64,000 nucleotides of DNA from Pegea sp. RAD2-039. Its lineage: Eukaryota; Chordata; Thaliacea; Salpida; Salpidae. The DNA lies in assembly GCA_034620365.1 (NCBI GenBank), contig JAQGEQ010000201.1:761692-825691 (forward strand), read 5' to 3'. Made by a program: the position numbers and the translations under genes. The notes under the pieces were generated by a model. That model ran no database searches and was not told the origin of the DNA. It worked only from the letters and a program-made list of their open reading frames with translations. The stretch's first letter is position 1, and every line of letters starts with the position of its first letter. Below are positions 50,740-62,599 of this stretch, in pieces.

Positions 50740-50860
50740 TAAATATTTGATAAGAACATTTGAGAAGTTGAAAGCCGAAAGCCTAGTAATAAAGAAACTA
50801 GCAGTAGAGAATCTAGTAAAATAAAACCTAGTTATAGAGAATCTAGTAATAATAAATAAA
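50740..50860. repeat. Second copy of the CTAGTAATAGAGAA minisatellite with its leader
   Basis: The leader AAATATTTGATAAGAACATT matches that at 47907 and is followed by five or six degenerate CTAGTAATAGAGAAT-type units. It starts 34 bp after dispersed-repeat copy 3. Confidence 0.65.
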
Positions 50861-50929
50861 GTAAAGTAATAAATAAACTATATATATTAAATTAACTACT
50901 ATATATTATATATTGTGGTTGGTGACACT

Positions 50930-53900
50930 AAAAATCATCATTAACTATCATGAAAACTGTGGTGGATCCAAATAAAAGTGGCAAGACCTTTCGTTCAAAT
51001 GTCAAGAAAAATCGTGACTAACCAACTTCCTCAAAACAAGCTTGCAATGGCAATGCCAATCCTGCTATAAAAGTTGCTCTGTTAAAGATCCAGCAATAGA
51101 ATACCTCTCCTGTTTTCATCTCACCTGTAGTGATGTGATCAAGAAAATTTATGGAATATAAGCAAATGTGATTCAAATGGTTCTTCCGTTAAATAGACAT
51201 AACAACTACCACTTATAATTCAAACCTATTGCTCGACATCAACAAATGTATATCCGCTGAATTAGCCAAATTTTAATCTGAAGCTGGCCACGATGTTGCT
51301 AAGACCAACGAAAAGATTTATAGTTTGTCTAAATCAATGGACGAACTGGATGTCTCTACAGAGAAACCTGTCACATGGGCCTCGGTGGTCGGTGATTCCG
51401 GTTCCGACACACACAAAAAACTTACTTTAAATTTAATGTCTTTGAGACTGATAAAGATGATGACAGTAAGTTTTTAATCAAATGTGCTCTCAAAGCCTTG
51501 GTTTTGTGGATGTTCCAAAGGTATCAATGACTAGACTTAGAGCAAAAAATCTCATATCATCAAAGACCGTTGAAAGTGTCTTTTCAGGAAAATTGGAACA
51601 AATGCAAGTTTCTTGCCAAGCTGTATAAGCTAAGGCTTGGCAAAAAATTCGAGTACATTAGAGTAGGAAATGATATGTGTGAAGATGATCGCTTAAAAAA
51701 TAAGCGTCTTCTAAAAGAAGCGTATAACCGAAATCAGAAGGAACAACCTGATTTCAAATACAAAGTTCGAGGTCCACCATGAACCTTGAGAATTGTCAAA
51801 ATTTTATTCAAAAAACGAAGTGGAAAATAATTACTGGTCCCACATCTTCTTTTTTCACATTCTCTCCGCACACAGTTGTCAATACCATCCTTTCAGCCCA
51901 AGATATCAATTTACAGAAGCTTATCATCAAATCTCACAAGCGTCAAAAAGACAATTCTTCTATTACATTAGGTATGTTCTATGTACATACAGTAGGTGCG
52001 ATCACAACGTAATTGAAATCAACCTCCATCAAATTATTTCCATGATCGTTAAAGTTCCAAGTAAACGGTATAATGGTATAAACAAGTTTCTATCAGGTGT
52101 TGAATGGATTTCTGTTTTCAAAGTTTTTCAAAGACATCAATAGTATTTACTCAAGGTTTACTAACATCGTTAAAGAGTCAATCGAAAAATTCATACCTTT
52201 TTATTGAGTCAACACAAAACCACATTTACCTGATATTTAAGGAATTTACAATATTTGAAAAACCTCCTATACAAACAAACTAAAGCAAATCCTTCCATCA
52301 GATTTCTGTACAAAGAACTTTGTACAGTTTACAAAAAATCTGTATCTAATTTCTATTTAGGAAGAGAAAGTGAAATTTTATCTTCAACTAGCATGAAAAC
52401 GTTTTTTGGTTTCATAAATCGCAAGCTTAAGGCGAGATCTCAAACACCTCCATTACTTGATAACAGCGACCAGCTTGTGATGGAACCAGAAAATAAAGCT
52501 GAGTTGCTAAACAATCAATTTAATAGTGTTTTTATAACCGATGATGGCAATACTCCTCTTTCCTACTCTGACATTCTTACAAATATTCTCTGAGATGATA
52601 GATCTTGACATAACGGTCAATATAGTATATAAGACTATTTCTTTTTTTAAATCATCAGTTTCCAACACCCCAGATCAGATCCCAGCTTTGTTTTTGAGAA
52701 AAACTACTTCCTCTTTATTACTACCTTTATCGCTTTTCTTTAACATGACTCTGAGGCGAGGAAGAGTTCCACAAATTTGGAAGAAAGCTATCATTACTCC
52801 AATTCAAAAAAAGGGCCTCAGAATTACCGCACTTAACTACAAACCAGTTTCGCTGACTTCAGTTATTTGCAAAACTTAAGAACCCTTTAAGAATCCATTC
52901 ACAATCATATGACCAGTCATTTGATGGAGTACCATCTAATATCTGATGTCCAGCATGGCTTTGAGAATGGCCTTCTCTTTTTAATTTTCATTGAAGACCT
53001 CATCAGAAGACTAGTAGCAGTAGATGATATCAGTGTGTTTGTATATGTAGATGACATCAAGCTATTATCTTGTAATCCTTCAAAACTTCAAACTGCACTA
53101 CACACTGTAAAAATCTGGTCTACGAATCGGCAGCTCAAAATCCAGCCAACAAAATTTGAACTTATAACTTTTTCCCGTAAACCAGCTGTAAATTCCTTGA
53201 ACCAATTCTCCATCAATGGATTTATTATTCAACGAGTATCTTTGGTCCTAGACCTTGGCATTACTCTATCATCTGACTTATGGCGCAATTATGTTTCCAA
53301 AATTTTTGTAAAATCAATCAACCTGGTCTTCCTTATTATAAAGACCTTTAACTCTAAGGACCTATGCTTTTTTATCAATCTTTTCACATTGTACGTACGT
53401 TCAATTCTTGAATACAATATCAGTTCATAGATGCCATATCATGTTAGTGATATCAAAAAATCGAGTCTGTTCAGGCCACATTTACGAGATTGGTATGCAG
53501 GAAACTTAATATTAAATACTATAATTATAAACATCGTCTCAGCTTCTTCAATTTAGATACTTTGGAAATACGACTTAGTCCTTATTTTTAAAATTATCCA
53601 CAATTTAATTGACCTTCAGTTTGATGATTTCTTTTCTATTAGTCCTTCCTTCAAGTTGTATCAACTCAGACGACACACAATACATCTTAATAAGCCCATA
53701 TCACCTGGTACATTAATCAGAGCGAATTTTTTCTCATATCGCACAATTGGTACATGGAACCAGCTGCCATCTGACATTGTCATGTCAGAATCACTCGCGT
53801 TGTTCAAGAAGAAGTTGAATCGTTATAATATTGCCAACATTGTCATTTCTAAACTGTGAACTTTTCCTTTTTTATATTATTAACATTCTATGTAATTGTT

Positions 53901-54055
53901 CACTGTTATATGCTTTGAGTGATATCGAAATACCATGTGTTACATCTTTTGCTTTCTATATTTCTAACTTAATAGATGTTATTTGTGAAACTGTGTGTTA
54001 GCGGAGGGTGCTTTCTTTGGGCACCCTCCTTCGCATTTATTGTAAAAAATAAATT
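50930..54055 (+). mobile_element. Degenerate CR1-like non-LTR retrotransposon (LINE)
   Basis: Retrotransposon with broken frames throughout. ORF1 remnants (about 50950-51780) show a Cys-rich, PHD-like patch (WQCQSC), then VTWASVVGDSG and a basic region. Only the end of the endonuclease is left (CDHNVIEINL near 51990-52020). Reverse transcriptase pieces follow in several frames: NTPDQIPALFLRK, IWKKAIITPIQKKG, VQHGFENG joined directly to LLFLIFIEDL, then VFVYVDDIKLLS, the YVDD catalytic motif (near 53040). The C-terminus is HLNKPISPGTLIRANFFSYR. The 3' UTR ends in a strong hairpin (GGAGGGTGC/GCACCCTCC, about 54003-54030) followed by TTCGCATTTATT and an A-rich tail. Cannot be active: stops, frameshifts, missing endonuclease and a deleted RT core. 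Clade (CR1/L2/Jockey-like) is inferred from the domain set. Confidence 0.88.
54003..54030 (+). other. LINE 3'-terminal stem-loop
   Basis: GGAGGGTGC and GCACCCTCC form a 9-bp stem around a short T-rich loop. A related but diverged hairpin sits at the same place in the copy at 2030-2465. Such 3' hairpins can serve as the reverse transcriptase recognition site. Confidence 0.7.
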
Positions 54056-57000
54056 TTTAGATTAATAATTTTTAAGCATCATGTGATATACAAAATAGTT
54101 TATTAAATAAATAAATTATAAATTTTCTTAACCTGATTAACTAAATTTTGAGCTGATTATAAATAGCTCATATTGAAATACACACTGTCTTAAATTCAAT
54201 GAAATTTTTCGGTGCTTCATAAAAAACAAAAAAACTTCCTGGTAGAAAAATCAATCCAATACTTTACCTGATAAATTCTAAATTAAAACCAAGTTTTGAC
54301 ATTTATTGAGAGAAATATCTTGGTTGTTTTTTCCAGCTTTTTTTATACAAATCACCCCCATAGAAAATTTATCTGCACCAAAAATTGTCCACTTATATGA
54401 GTTGTTAACAAATTTGATAGCAATATTTCATTTTGTATTTTCTACTCTGCCTGAATCATTTTTCGTTAAAAATTGTTACTTAAATCTTAAAGATTTAACG
54501 CATGAGTAAACGCCTGAGTAAACAATACTTTGACCACCATGACTAAGTACGTTCCTCAATTCATATTTCTCATAAAAATTAAGCTTACTAGAGGAAGATA
54601 TAACTTCTGAAAGATGAATCTTCTCAATGGCAACACTTGTTTTACAAGTATCATAGGTCGCTGTTGATGTCCTCTAAAAATACAAGATGTTTGTTGTGCT
54701 GGTAAGCTTTGTTCACCTAATAACCCTTGCTCAGCTGGTACAAGTTGCTTCTGCATATTTTGTTGTTGTGTACGATCTCCTTGTTATCTAATAAAGTTTA
54801 AAGGTTGCTATCCACTTGTTATAGAGGTTGTTTCTGTTCATTTTTCTGAGGCCAATTTTGCTGTGGTCCATTTTGTTAAAGCCAAATTTAGGGTGGTCCG
54901 TTTTGATTTGATCAATTTTGTTGAAGTAAATTGTATTGCAATGTGTGGTGAATTGTATTTGAAACAGTGAACTGGGTCAATCTTTTTTTAGTGTCTTGGA
55001 CTAAAATGTTGATTCCAGACATTCGTTGGAGCTCATAGATTTTTTCACCTGGAACCAGCAACAAACTAAATAAATATGTTCGATATAAATTTAAAATTAT
55101 TTGACAATATTTTCACAAAATTACGCTAGCACTACAGTTTGACGATTTATCAGTTATTATATTAAAGACTACACTATTAGTATTTAAAACAAATGATAAA
55201 TTTAAATAAATAAAAGACAAATTTAACCTTATAACTGTTGGCCAGTAGAAGGAAGAAAGTTCCAAGTCCGCTTAACTTCCAAAGTATTTGTTTTATTTTA
55301 AACAAATGTTAAAACTTATCTTTAGCAAATTAATCTTTTCAAAAAATCAGTTTATCTACTGAAAATGTTGGTTATAAAAAGAATATAATTCTAAAAATGT
55401 TTAGATTTTTAATATTGCTAAACTGAAATTAAAAAAAAACTGTAAATTAGGTTTTCAAAGATATTACCTTAAATACTATTCCAGTTAAACAACTTTTAAC
55501 CTAAATACATTTGATAAGGTTCTAAATTTACACAAGAGGTAAATGTTAACATACAATACACTTTTAAATCTACTATTTAAAGAATATAAAACCGTTGAAC
55601 AAGTATTTTTCATCATTTTGCATTTTCAATAAATTTATTTGCAATAAAAAGTGTTACAAAATAGATTTTGAGAATTATTTACATTATTTCTATTTTATCT
55701 GATCAAAAAACTATTATTTGTTTGATATTCTACATTCAAATCAAAACTTTTAAGTTATAAATTTGATAAATTCACAGTGTGAAAAGGATTCTTAAATCCC
55801 TTTTAATATTTAATGAAAGCTTATTTACATAAAACTTGTTGTTGTTAGTTTTAGATTTAAATAGTTTTATTATCTTATAATATCCTAACATGCATCTTAA
55901 TAATTCTTATATATTATCAAAAATACTTCATGTATACATTTTTTAGAGCGATAAAAATTGAACATATTGTTGTAAGTGTATCAAAAATAAAATTGGTTTA
56001 ACTTTGCATTCAAAGAAATAGTCGGAAAATTAGTCACTAGTTTCTGACTTTTGACTTAAAGTAGAGAAAATGTTTCCTTTATTATACTTTTTATTATAGA
56101 TATTCTTAAAGCCTGAAATAATAGAAGTTATCAGTAATGCTTTAACAGTAATAAAAGATACCATTGATAAACTTAATAATTAATTTGTGTTTTTTAAAAA
56201 AATTACAAAATTTAAAGGACTTTTAGAATAATAAAATTTTTTTATCATGAAGTCAATTAGATTTTTTTTTCAAATTTTATTACAAGCTCTTAAAATAACT
56301 CTTTTGCTGAAATTTCACAAATATTTCATTAAAATAAACACCACCAAAAATAGTCTACAGTTTTGGGTAACATTTTTGAAATAATCTTTCTATTAAACAA
56401 ACTTTAAATAACTCATTTTAAAAATAATTCTTAAAATTATTCATTTCGATTTTTAGAAACTGTTAAAAAATGATTGAATTCACTTATTGCAAGCTTAACA
56501 AGCTTTTTATCAAACAATTACTTCAAAATTAGCATTTGTAGTTGACTATTTTTGTAAATTAACATTTTTAAGTTTAATTATTTCTAAACATATCTCTTTT
56601 ACAATGTCCTGATCTTAGTATTTAAGTCAAATTTTTTAAACAAGATTTAAAGATTGACCTCCAAATCTTAATTTATTCTTTTGCTTGAGTAAAACTTTGA
56701 AAATTCATCTCCATCATTCGTGATTATGATTTTCAGTCAATTGTCAAGGTGCTTTTTAAGAAATAGAATTTGTGTAAATGTTTTATTTATTTTATAGTAA
56801 ATAATTATAATAAATATTCTATTAATGAGCGAGGTCTTGATATAAATTTATATTTTTATCAATTTGGTAAATAATTATATCTAAATTTAAGACAATTGTA
56901 TACAAGTTCTAATATTTAACTTTATAACAGTAAACAATTAAATGTCAGAAGACCGCCACCTAGTGGCCAGTTTAGAAGAAAGTTAAAAAACTGTTCAAAA

Positions 57001-57811
57001 AGAAGAAAATATCAAAAAGTTGTACTTTAAATTATTTACAAAGATATTAAATCACAAATAAGTCAATCTGCAAACAAAATTAATTCGAAAACAACTCATA
57101 AATTTCCACGATTAGTCTTGTAGACGATCCATAAAAAAAGTTCTTAAAAAGCAATTTACGTTATTCATTTGAAATAGAAGCTTTAGATGTTGATGTTATA
57201 TGTTATGATATGTTTGATTACACATCTTTTAGTTATTAAAGTTGTAATAAGAAAAATAAAGACTAAGCATCAATTGCAATCGGAAAAGATGACGTGAAGG
57301 AAGCTGACGTCACTTAATTACGCGCAAACCCGCTATATGAGCTACATTGAGATGTTTAGCTACTCGAACAGTCGATTTTTTAAATGAACAGAGATGTCCT
57401 TTCATCAAAGATGAACAGCAACATCTCTGTAAGGAAGATTCATTAACCAAACCCTTGTACTGGGTACTTTGATTAATTTTAACAACTGTGCTTAGAAACT
57501 CAAATAGTTGACTTTTTTATGTGAGCTTTAATCAAGCTGGTAGCAAAAGTAGTAACATTTTACAAAAATAAAGAATTTAGAAAATCTCAACTTAGATCAG
57601 TAACTAATTTACTGATTGGTTAAAAGTTTCAGTTTAAAATACAATCAGAGAATTTCAGGGCAAAATAAGACCCTGTTAATGTGGTTTTTGTTATTGTTAT
57701 AATAAACAGACAGTGACGTCATTCACTTTACTGAGAGTACCGAAAAAAATCCTATTTAAAAGAAAATGAAAGCAATGAGGAAGTGAATCGTGTGAGTGTG
57801 CAACGCGCGCC
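54056..57811. other. Intergenic AT-rich DNA with one degenerate patch
   Basis: Mostly featureless. It includes the Q-rich remnant at 54590-54970 and, at its right end, promoter-proximal sequence of the profilin-like gene with TGACGTCA sites near 57306 and 57714. Confidence 0.5.
54590..54970 (-). pseudogene. Degenerate Gln/Pro/Asn-rich coding remnant
   Basis: On the minus strand a stretch reads QNGPQQNWPQKNEQKQPL before a stop, preceded by decayed versions of the same QNGP block with stops. Downstream lies an open stretch rich in Q (TQQQNMQKQLVPAEQG, then SLPAQQTS). It looks like the remains of a low-complexity repeat protein or an element ORF. I recognise no family. Confidence 0.35.
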
Positions 57812-57815
57812 TGCG

Positions 57816-57839
57816 TGACGTCATCAAACGATATATAAA
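57816..57839 (+). promoter_or_regulatory. CRE plus TATA core promoter of the profilin-like gene
   Basis: TGACGTCA at 57816-57823 lies 8 bp upstream of TATATAAAG at 57832-57840. The start codon is at 57913, leaving a 5' UTR of about 45-50 nt if transcription starts about 30 bp after the TATA box. TGACGTCA is the full CREB/ATF site; its use here is inference. Confidence 0.65.
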
Positions 57840-57912
57840 GAGAGAGCCTAGCTTATTTCTAACTACTTCTATTTTGTCGAACTTTCAGCAATTTAAAAAA
57901 AAAGCGTAAAAA

Positions 57913-58443
57913 ATGTCTGGTTGGGATGCCCATTGCGAATCAGTAAAAGCTGCAGCCGGAAGTACCTACATCGAGTCCACTATCTTCAACGCTCAGGGAG
58001 ACACCTTCACTGCTCCTCATGCCTTATATCTCAAGGATCTCACCGTGAGTCTTTATTCCACTTTAACTTTTCAATTTTTTTGCAAATTTGATTTTTTTTT
58101 ATCTCAGAAAGCTGAAAAGACTTCTTTAATCGCGACTCATGACAAGAAGAATCACGCAACATTCAAACTGAATTATGGTGGTCAAGAGCATAAGTTCTTA
58201 TGTGTCCAGCAAACTGAGGACTTTACTGTTTTTACCTTCTCTGGTAAACTAGGAGATACCGAAAAACCAGTAATGGTTTTGAGCCGCACCAAAACCGGTC
58301 AGTAACTCTTTATTCGCGATTTGTGACGTCATCAACACAATCCTTGCTTCACAGCTGCTGTCGTTGGATTGTTCAACAAACGGGAAGCTAATGTTGACCA
58401 TGTCTGTAAAGTGGCTGCTAATCTTTCCGCAAACGGAATCTAG
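57913..58443 (+). CDS. Profilin-like actin-monomer-binding protein
   Basis: Three exons, 57913-58044, 58108-58297 and 58355-58443, with introns of 63 and 57 nt, give 136 residues, the normal length of profilin. It starts MSGWDAHCESV and continues with a strand resembling the profilin 'IFNAQGDTFTAP' position, a central beta-sheet region (KFLCVQQTEDFTVFTFSG) and a C-terminal helix (VDHVCKVAANLSANGI) like the profilin end. Profilins bind G-actin, poly-proline and phosphoinositides and promote filament growth. Sequence conservation is weak, as usual for distant profilins, so the call rests on length, an N-terminal Trp, the fold pattern and the C-terminal helix. The TATA/CRE promoter and tiny introns suggest high expression. 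The third intron-free tail ends with TAG. Confidence 0.65.
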
Positions 58444-59119
58444 TTCGCATATCGTAAACATCAGGAGAGCATCTGAAGTTACCCGGAACCTTCAACCCCA
58501 CATCCACCCTCTAACTTCTAACCAGATAATCTTTTGTGACTTTTTTCGTTTATAGAATAAGTTGCAGCTTTTCATTAAACGAATAAATAGGCCAGAAAGT
58601 AAATTTTGTTATTTTTGTCAGCCTTTAATTGAACATAGGGTCGTGACGTCATTTATATTAGTGCCAGTAATAAAGAACAAACAGATGACGTCAGCGAAGG
58701 GCGTTACCCAACTCAGTCAGCTTGAGGAAGTAAAGTTTACACCCAGCTTAAAAGCATCTCAGCCAGCAGACTTTTTTGGCTGAATATTTATTTATAGAAA
58801 TTAATCAAATATTTGGAATTGTTTTAAATATATCTTTTTACTTTTCAAATATTTCCGCAAGCTCTATTTTCAATTTTTCAACCAGATTCTAAATCTCTTC
58901 AAAATCAGCTCAGAAAGACTTTTTTTAATTTTATAAAGATCAAATTCCCAAGCAACCTATCAACAGTTCTTTCAGGAGGTAGAACAAATCTCTGTTAATA
59001 AAAAGATAAAAATCTCTTTAATTTGATTCAAATTTGAGATTTGATAATTAGAATTACGCATCCAAGTCAAAAAAAAAAACACAAAGCCGACTCCTCACAG
59101 CTTCAACTTGCTGACGTCA
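58444..59119. other. Intergenic, between convergent genes
   Basis: Shared 3' region of the profilin-like and synaptotagmin-like genes. TGACGTCA occurs near 58644 and 58686. No exon recognised. Confidence 0.5.
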
Positions 59120-61164
59120 TCAAGACTCTGATGACATCGATGACGAAGAGTCACGTTGGCCACGTAAAGTGTGCCACCTTGCGATAGGGGTGTTCGATGG
59201 GTTCTGAATCAACTCTGTCCAGTGTTGTCGTTGTTCAGCATCGCTACTTGCTGAAAAAGTTGTCCTGACGTCACCACACTGTGATGTCATCGACACTAAA
59301 AGATACAACTTACAGGGGCCGAGATGCAAGCGACCAATGACAATGTTGTTGCCGATCTTGGTCACATGGATGACGTGGCAAATCACGGTGACGTCACGTG
59401 ATTTAAGATAATGTAGAGAGAGAGGGAAGGTTAAAGCCTCACCGAAAGAAGGATCGCGACAAGACGCGACAACTCGCGTCTTCCGCTTTTTTACCCGTTT
59501 TCCGCTTTTTAATAAAATTACCTTTACGAAGGTATCTGCATACAACATGATGACGTCATCAACTAACTGCTGACGTCAACACCAACCTGGTTTGGCGACG
59601 CGAGATATCGATAAGTTTCGTGCCTTCTGTAGGGTAATTGTCAACTTCTCGGCACTTGGTAGGTATGACAACGACAACAGTAAATCGCCACGTGGTCTTG
59701 TGAGTGATGACCTCACTGTCATGTCAACTGATGACGTATGTACGATACGCCACATTACCAGAGGTTGGAATCTTAGAAGCTCGAAATCGATTTCCTTCAA
59801 TCTTAATTGAACCTCACCGCAACATTCGTCACGTGCGAATGGTTCCGCGTTGAATACTCGAATTCGAAGTGTTTTATCCTAAAACGGTCAAGACGTCATT
59901 CGTGTGGTAATGACGTCATCGTCTTACATCGATTTCATCGTGTAAAAGTGGAAAGGTGAAGCTCTCGGCGAATTCGGGATCACGTGTGGATTGATGGACA
60001 CGACTTCTTCGTCTGACGTAATCGGGCATCAATTCGATCGACAAATATGGATTGATGACCAGTTGGCCTCCAGCTGCTTCTAAATTCCGCGCCTGTAAGC
60101 AACACGCTCGATGATTGCATCACAAACGCGATTCTGATGACGTCACCTGAATCAATTTCACCATCAACTCTTCAGCATCAACTGAATATTCAATCGCAAA
60201 GTGAAGAAGAGGTCGTGTGACGTCATCATCATCTCCAACCTCTGCATCGAAACTAGCTGCTTTCACCGACTGCCAATCAAAAGTTGAAGTGCTAATCGCG
60301 TTGATGACGTCATCACTACTTACCCCGTACAATTTGGGGTCGATGAGACGAATGTCGATTGGGACTTGCATAGATCGCCTCCTAGTGGTCTGAACTGCAA
60401 CAGGGAGCAGCTGCTGACGTCATTGGTAGTGGGTCAATGGCCGCGCGCTAACGATGACGTATGAGTCAATGACGTCACGACATGGTACGACAAGCACTAA
60501 CCAGGACAAGCGAGGTCAAGTGATTTGATTGGGAGAATGAAAGGGGGTGGCGGGTGACGTAAGATTGGCGCGACGCACGCGTAGCTTTTTGCTTCGATTT
60601 TATTTTTTGAGTTCAGATTCGAACTACTTAGATTCACTCACCTTGATGCACACTAGATGGTGCTGATGAGTTATCTGATGTCGATTCCGCTGTTCCTGTC
60701 ATCGACTTTCTCTTCTTCCATTCGTCTGATGACGTCATTTGCTCAGTAGCAACAAACGATGACATCATCACGGGTTGTTGCGTTTCGATATTTTCAGTAT
60801 ATTTCGGTTTTAACATTGAAAATGATGAATTTTCTTTAAACATTTTGTCTAAAAGTACAAAAACAATATAAACACCAACAACAGCAAAAACAAACAACAA
60901 AACAAACAAGCAAACAAGCACAACCTTGTGTCTGATGATCAATGTTGTCAATCGGATTTCTAGAAAAAGATAAAAAATGTTATCAGATCACGACGACATC
61001 GAAAGATCTGACCTGGACACATTTGATGCAAGTAACTCTGCTTCATCTGTGTGTTTGAAGCACCAACTTTGTTTGTTGTACAAATAACAGAAAATTAAAG
61101 AAACAATCGAAAGAATTAATAAAGGAATAACAACACACAAGGCAATTTCTGCTGAGCCTAACAT
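59120..61164 (-). CDS. SYT-like: Synaptotagmin-like membrane protein with two C2 domains
   Basis: Synaptotagmins tether and regulate vesicle fusion. Eight exons join in frame: 61013-61164, 60925-60959, 60642-60848, 60148-60394, 59928-60092, 59587-59878, 59314-59535 and 59120-59250. The ATG at 61164 follows an in-frame TGA one codon upstream. Exon 1 gives a very short N-terminus and one membrane segment (ALCVVIPLLILSIVSLIFC), then a charged linker. C2A includes LLHFAIEYSVDAEELMVKL, ARNLEAAGG and RRSRVHQSTRDPEF. C2B includes GDLLLSLSYLPSAEKLTITL, KARNL, DTFVKVILL, a polybasic KRVKKRKTRV and the diagnostic end IARWHTL. Most calcium-binding aspartates are missing (INPYLSIEL where SDPYVK is usual). 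A calcium-independent type such as SYT12/13/14/16/17 is likely, but I cannot choose. Confidence 0.85.
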
Positions 61165-62599
61165 TGTTCATGGCCTCATCTTCTATTTTGCTCACTTATA
61201 TATTTCTACTTACCAAATTTGCTCAAAACATCTAAAAATAAAAATAAATTAACAAACTCAGAAATATCTTCATAATGCTACCTTCAACCAAATCTTTCAA
61301 AGTTACTTTCAATTGAGCAAATTTCTTCACAGAATTTCTGTTTAACAAAAAGGTGTTGCTGCCTTGTGTTGTCTATGACGTCAGCAAAAGTAATCGATCG
61401 GACGCTTTTTTGATTTTGTGATTAGATTTAAACCAAATTTATTCAAGTGCAAATAACTCTGAAATATTTACTGCAAAATAAAAACCTAAACACAGATTTA
61501 TAAAAGCTCCTACTTTTGTCTTTAAGTCAGTTTTTGGTTAATTATTAACATCGTCAATTATTACTAGCACCAATCAGACAGCGTTGATGACGTCATCACT
61601 TCATTATGAGTTTGTTTAATTTTTTTCATTGATTTTTGCAGCTAAATAAAAAATTTCATGATTTACTTCATTTTTCATAAATTCTTCACTAAATAAACAT
61701 AAATTGAATTTTTTTAAAGCGACTTTGACTGCCAGCTGAAGTTGTTTCTCCATTGTGACGTCATTAGGTTTTTTGTTGTGAGTCGCTAACATCCGGTTTC
61801 ATTATAACGAGTAGAATGCTGTCACCTAGTGGCAGAGAAAAAATCTAAAGCTTTACGGATAATTTTTAGATGAGAATAGATAATTCCACAGATGAATTGT
61901 TGTTGATGTAGCTACTAATTTGCAAATTGAAATTCCTTCACTTTATTTGTTTCAAATCGTAATTTCCGAAATCTAGGTTTTATGTTACATCTGAAGCTAA
62001 CTTGATATCATTGAATTTTTTAATTGCATGAATTTAAACATTGGATGAAATCACTCAAAAGAATGTTTCTTTCGTCATCTTCGAAGTTTTAATAAAAAAA
62101 TGACTTCATTTTTAAACATATCTGAATCATTAACAAAAAATCATGTCAGCAAGTTATTTTCATTTTAGAAAACATTCTTTATATAGATTTATGAAAAATC
62201 AAAAATAATAGAAAAATTTATAAACATATAAAAATTTATTTAAAGCAAAAATCTTTAATAAATTGCTGATGACCAGTTAAAACTAGTGATGCTCATAAAA
62301 GTGAAAACACATTGAAGATTCTTAATTTAAATAATCAAAATTTATATCAACTGCAAGTATCTAGAAATTCGTAAAAACAGCAGAATTGCATTTTACTAAA
62401 TTTATTTTAATATTTATAAAATATATTTACAAATACTTTGACGATTTTTAAGAATATCTTTTTACCTGAAAATTGCTGATTTAAATTTACCAACTTTAAA
62501 CTGTAAATTAACTTGAACTTTTCATGTATGTTTAAATAATGGTCACCATTTAGAATTACTTTTTAAAATATTTTTATTTATTTCTATCTATCATTTTCT
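61165..62599. other. Intergenic, upstream of the synaptotagmin-like gene
   Basis: Must contain the promoter of the minus-strand gene; TGACGTCA sites lie near 61377, 61586 and 61757. No other feature recognised. Confidence 0.45.

Noticed and set aside
59716-59748. Possible 33-nt intron in the synaptotagmin gene (GTATCG...GACAG)
   Set aside because: The frame is open through it and 33 is a multiple of three, so an 11-codon exonic insertion is simpler. No other intron here is below about 40 nt.
60634-60951. Minus-strand ORF with a strong hydrophobic segment, apparently a membrane protein N-terminus
   Set aside because: The hydrophobic run is the 76-nt intron 60849-60924 (GTTGTG...TTTTAG) read through in a wrong frame. 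Splicing 60925 to 60848 gives the correct synaptotagmin linker, and the real membrane segment is in exon 1.
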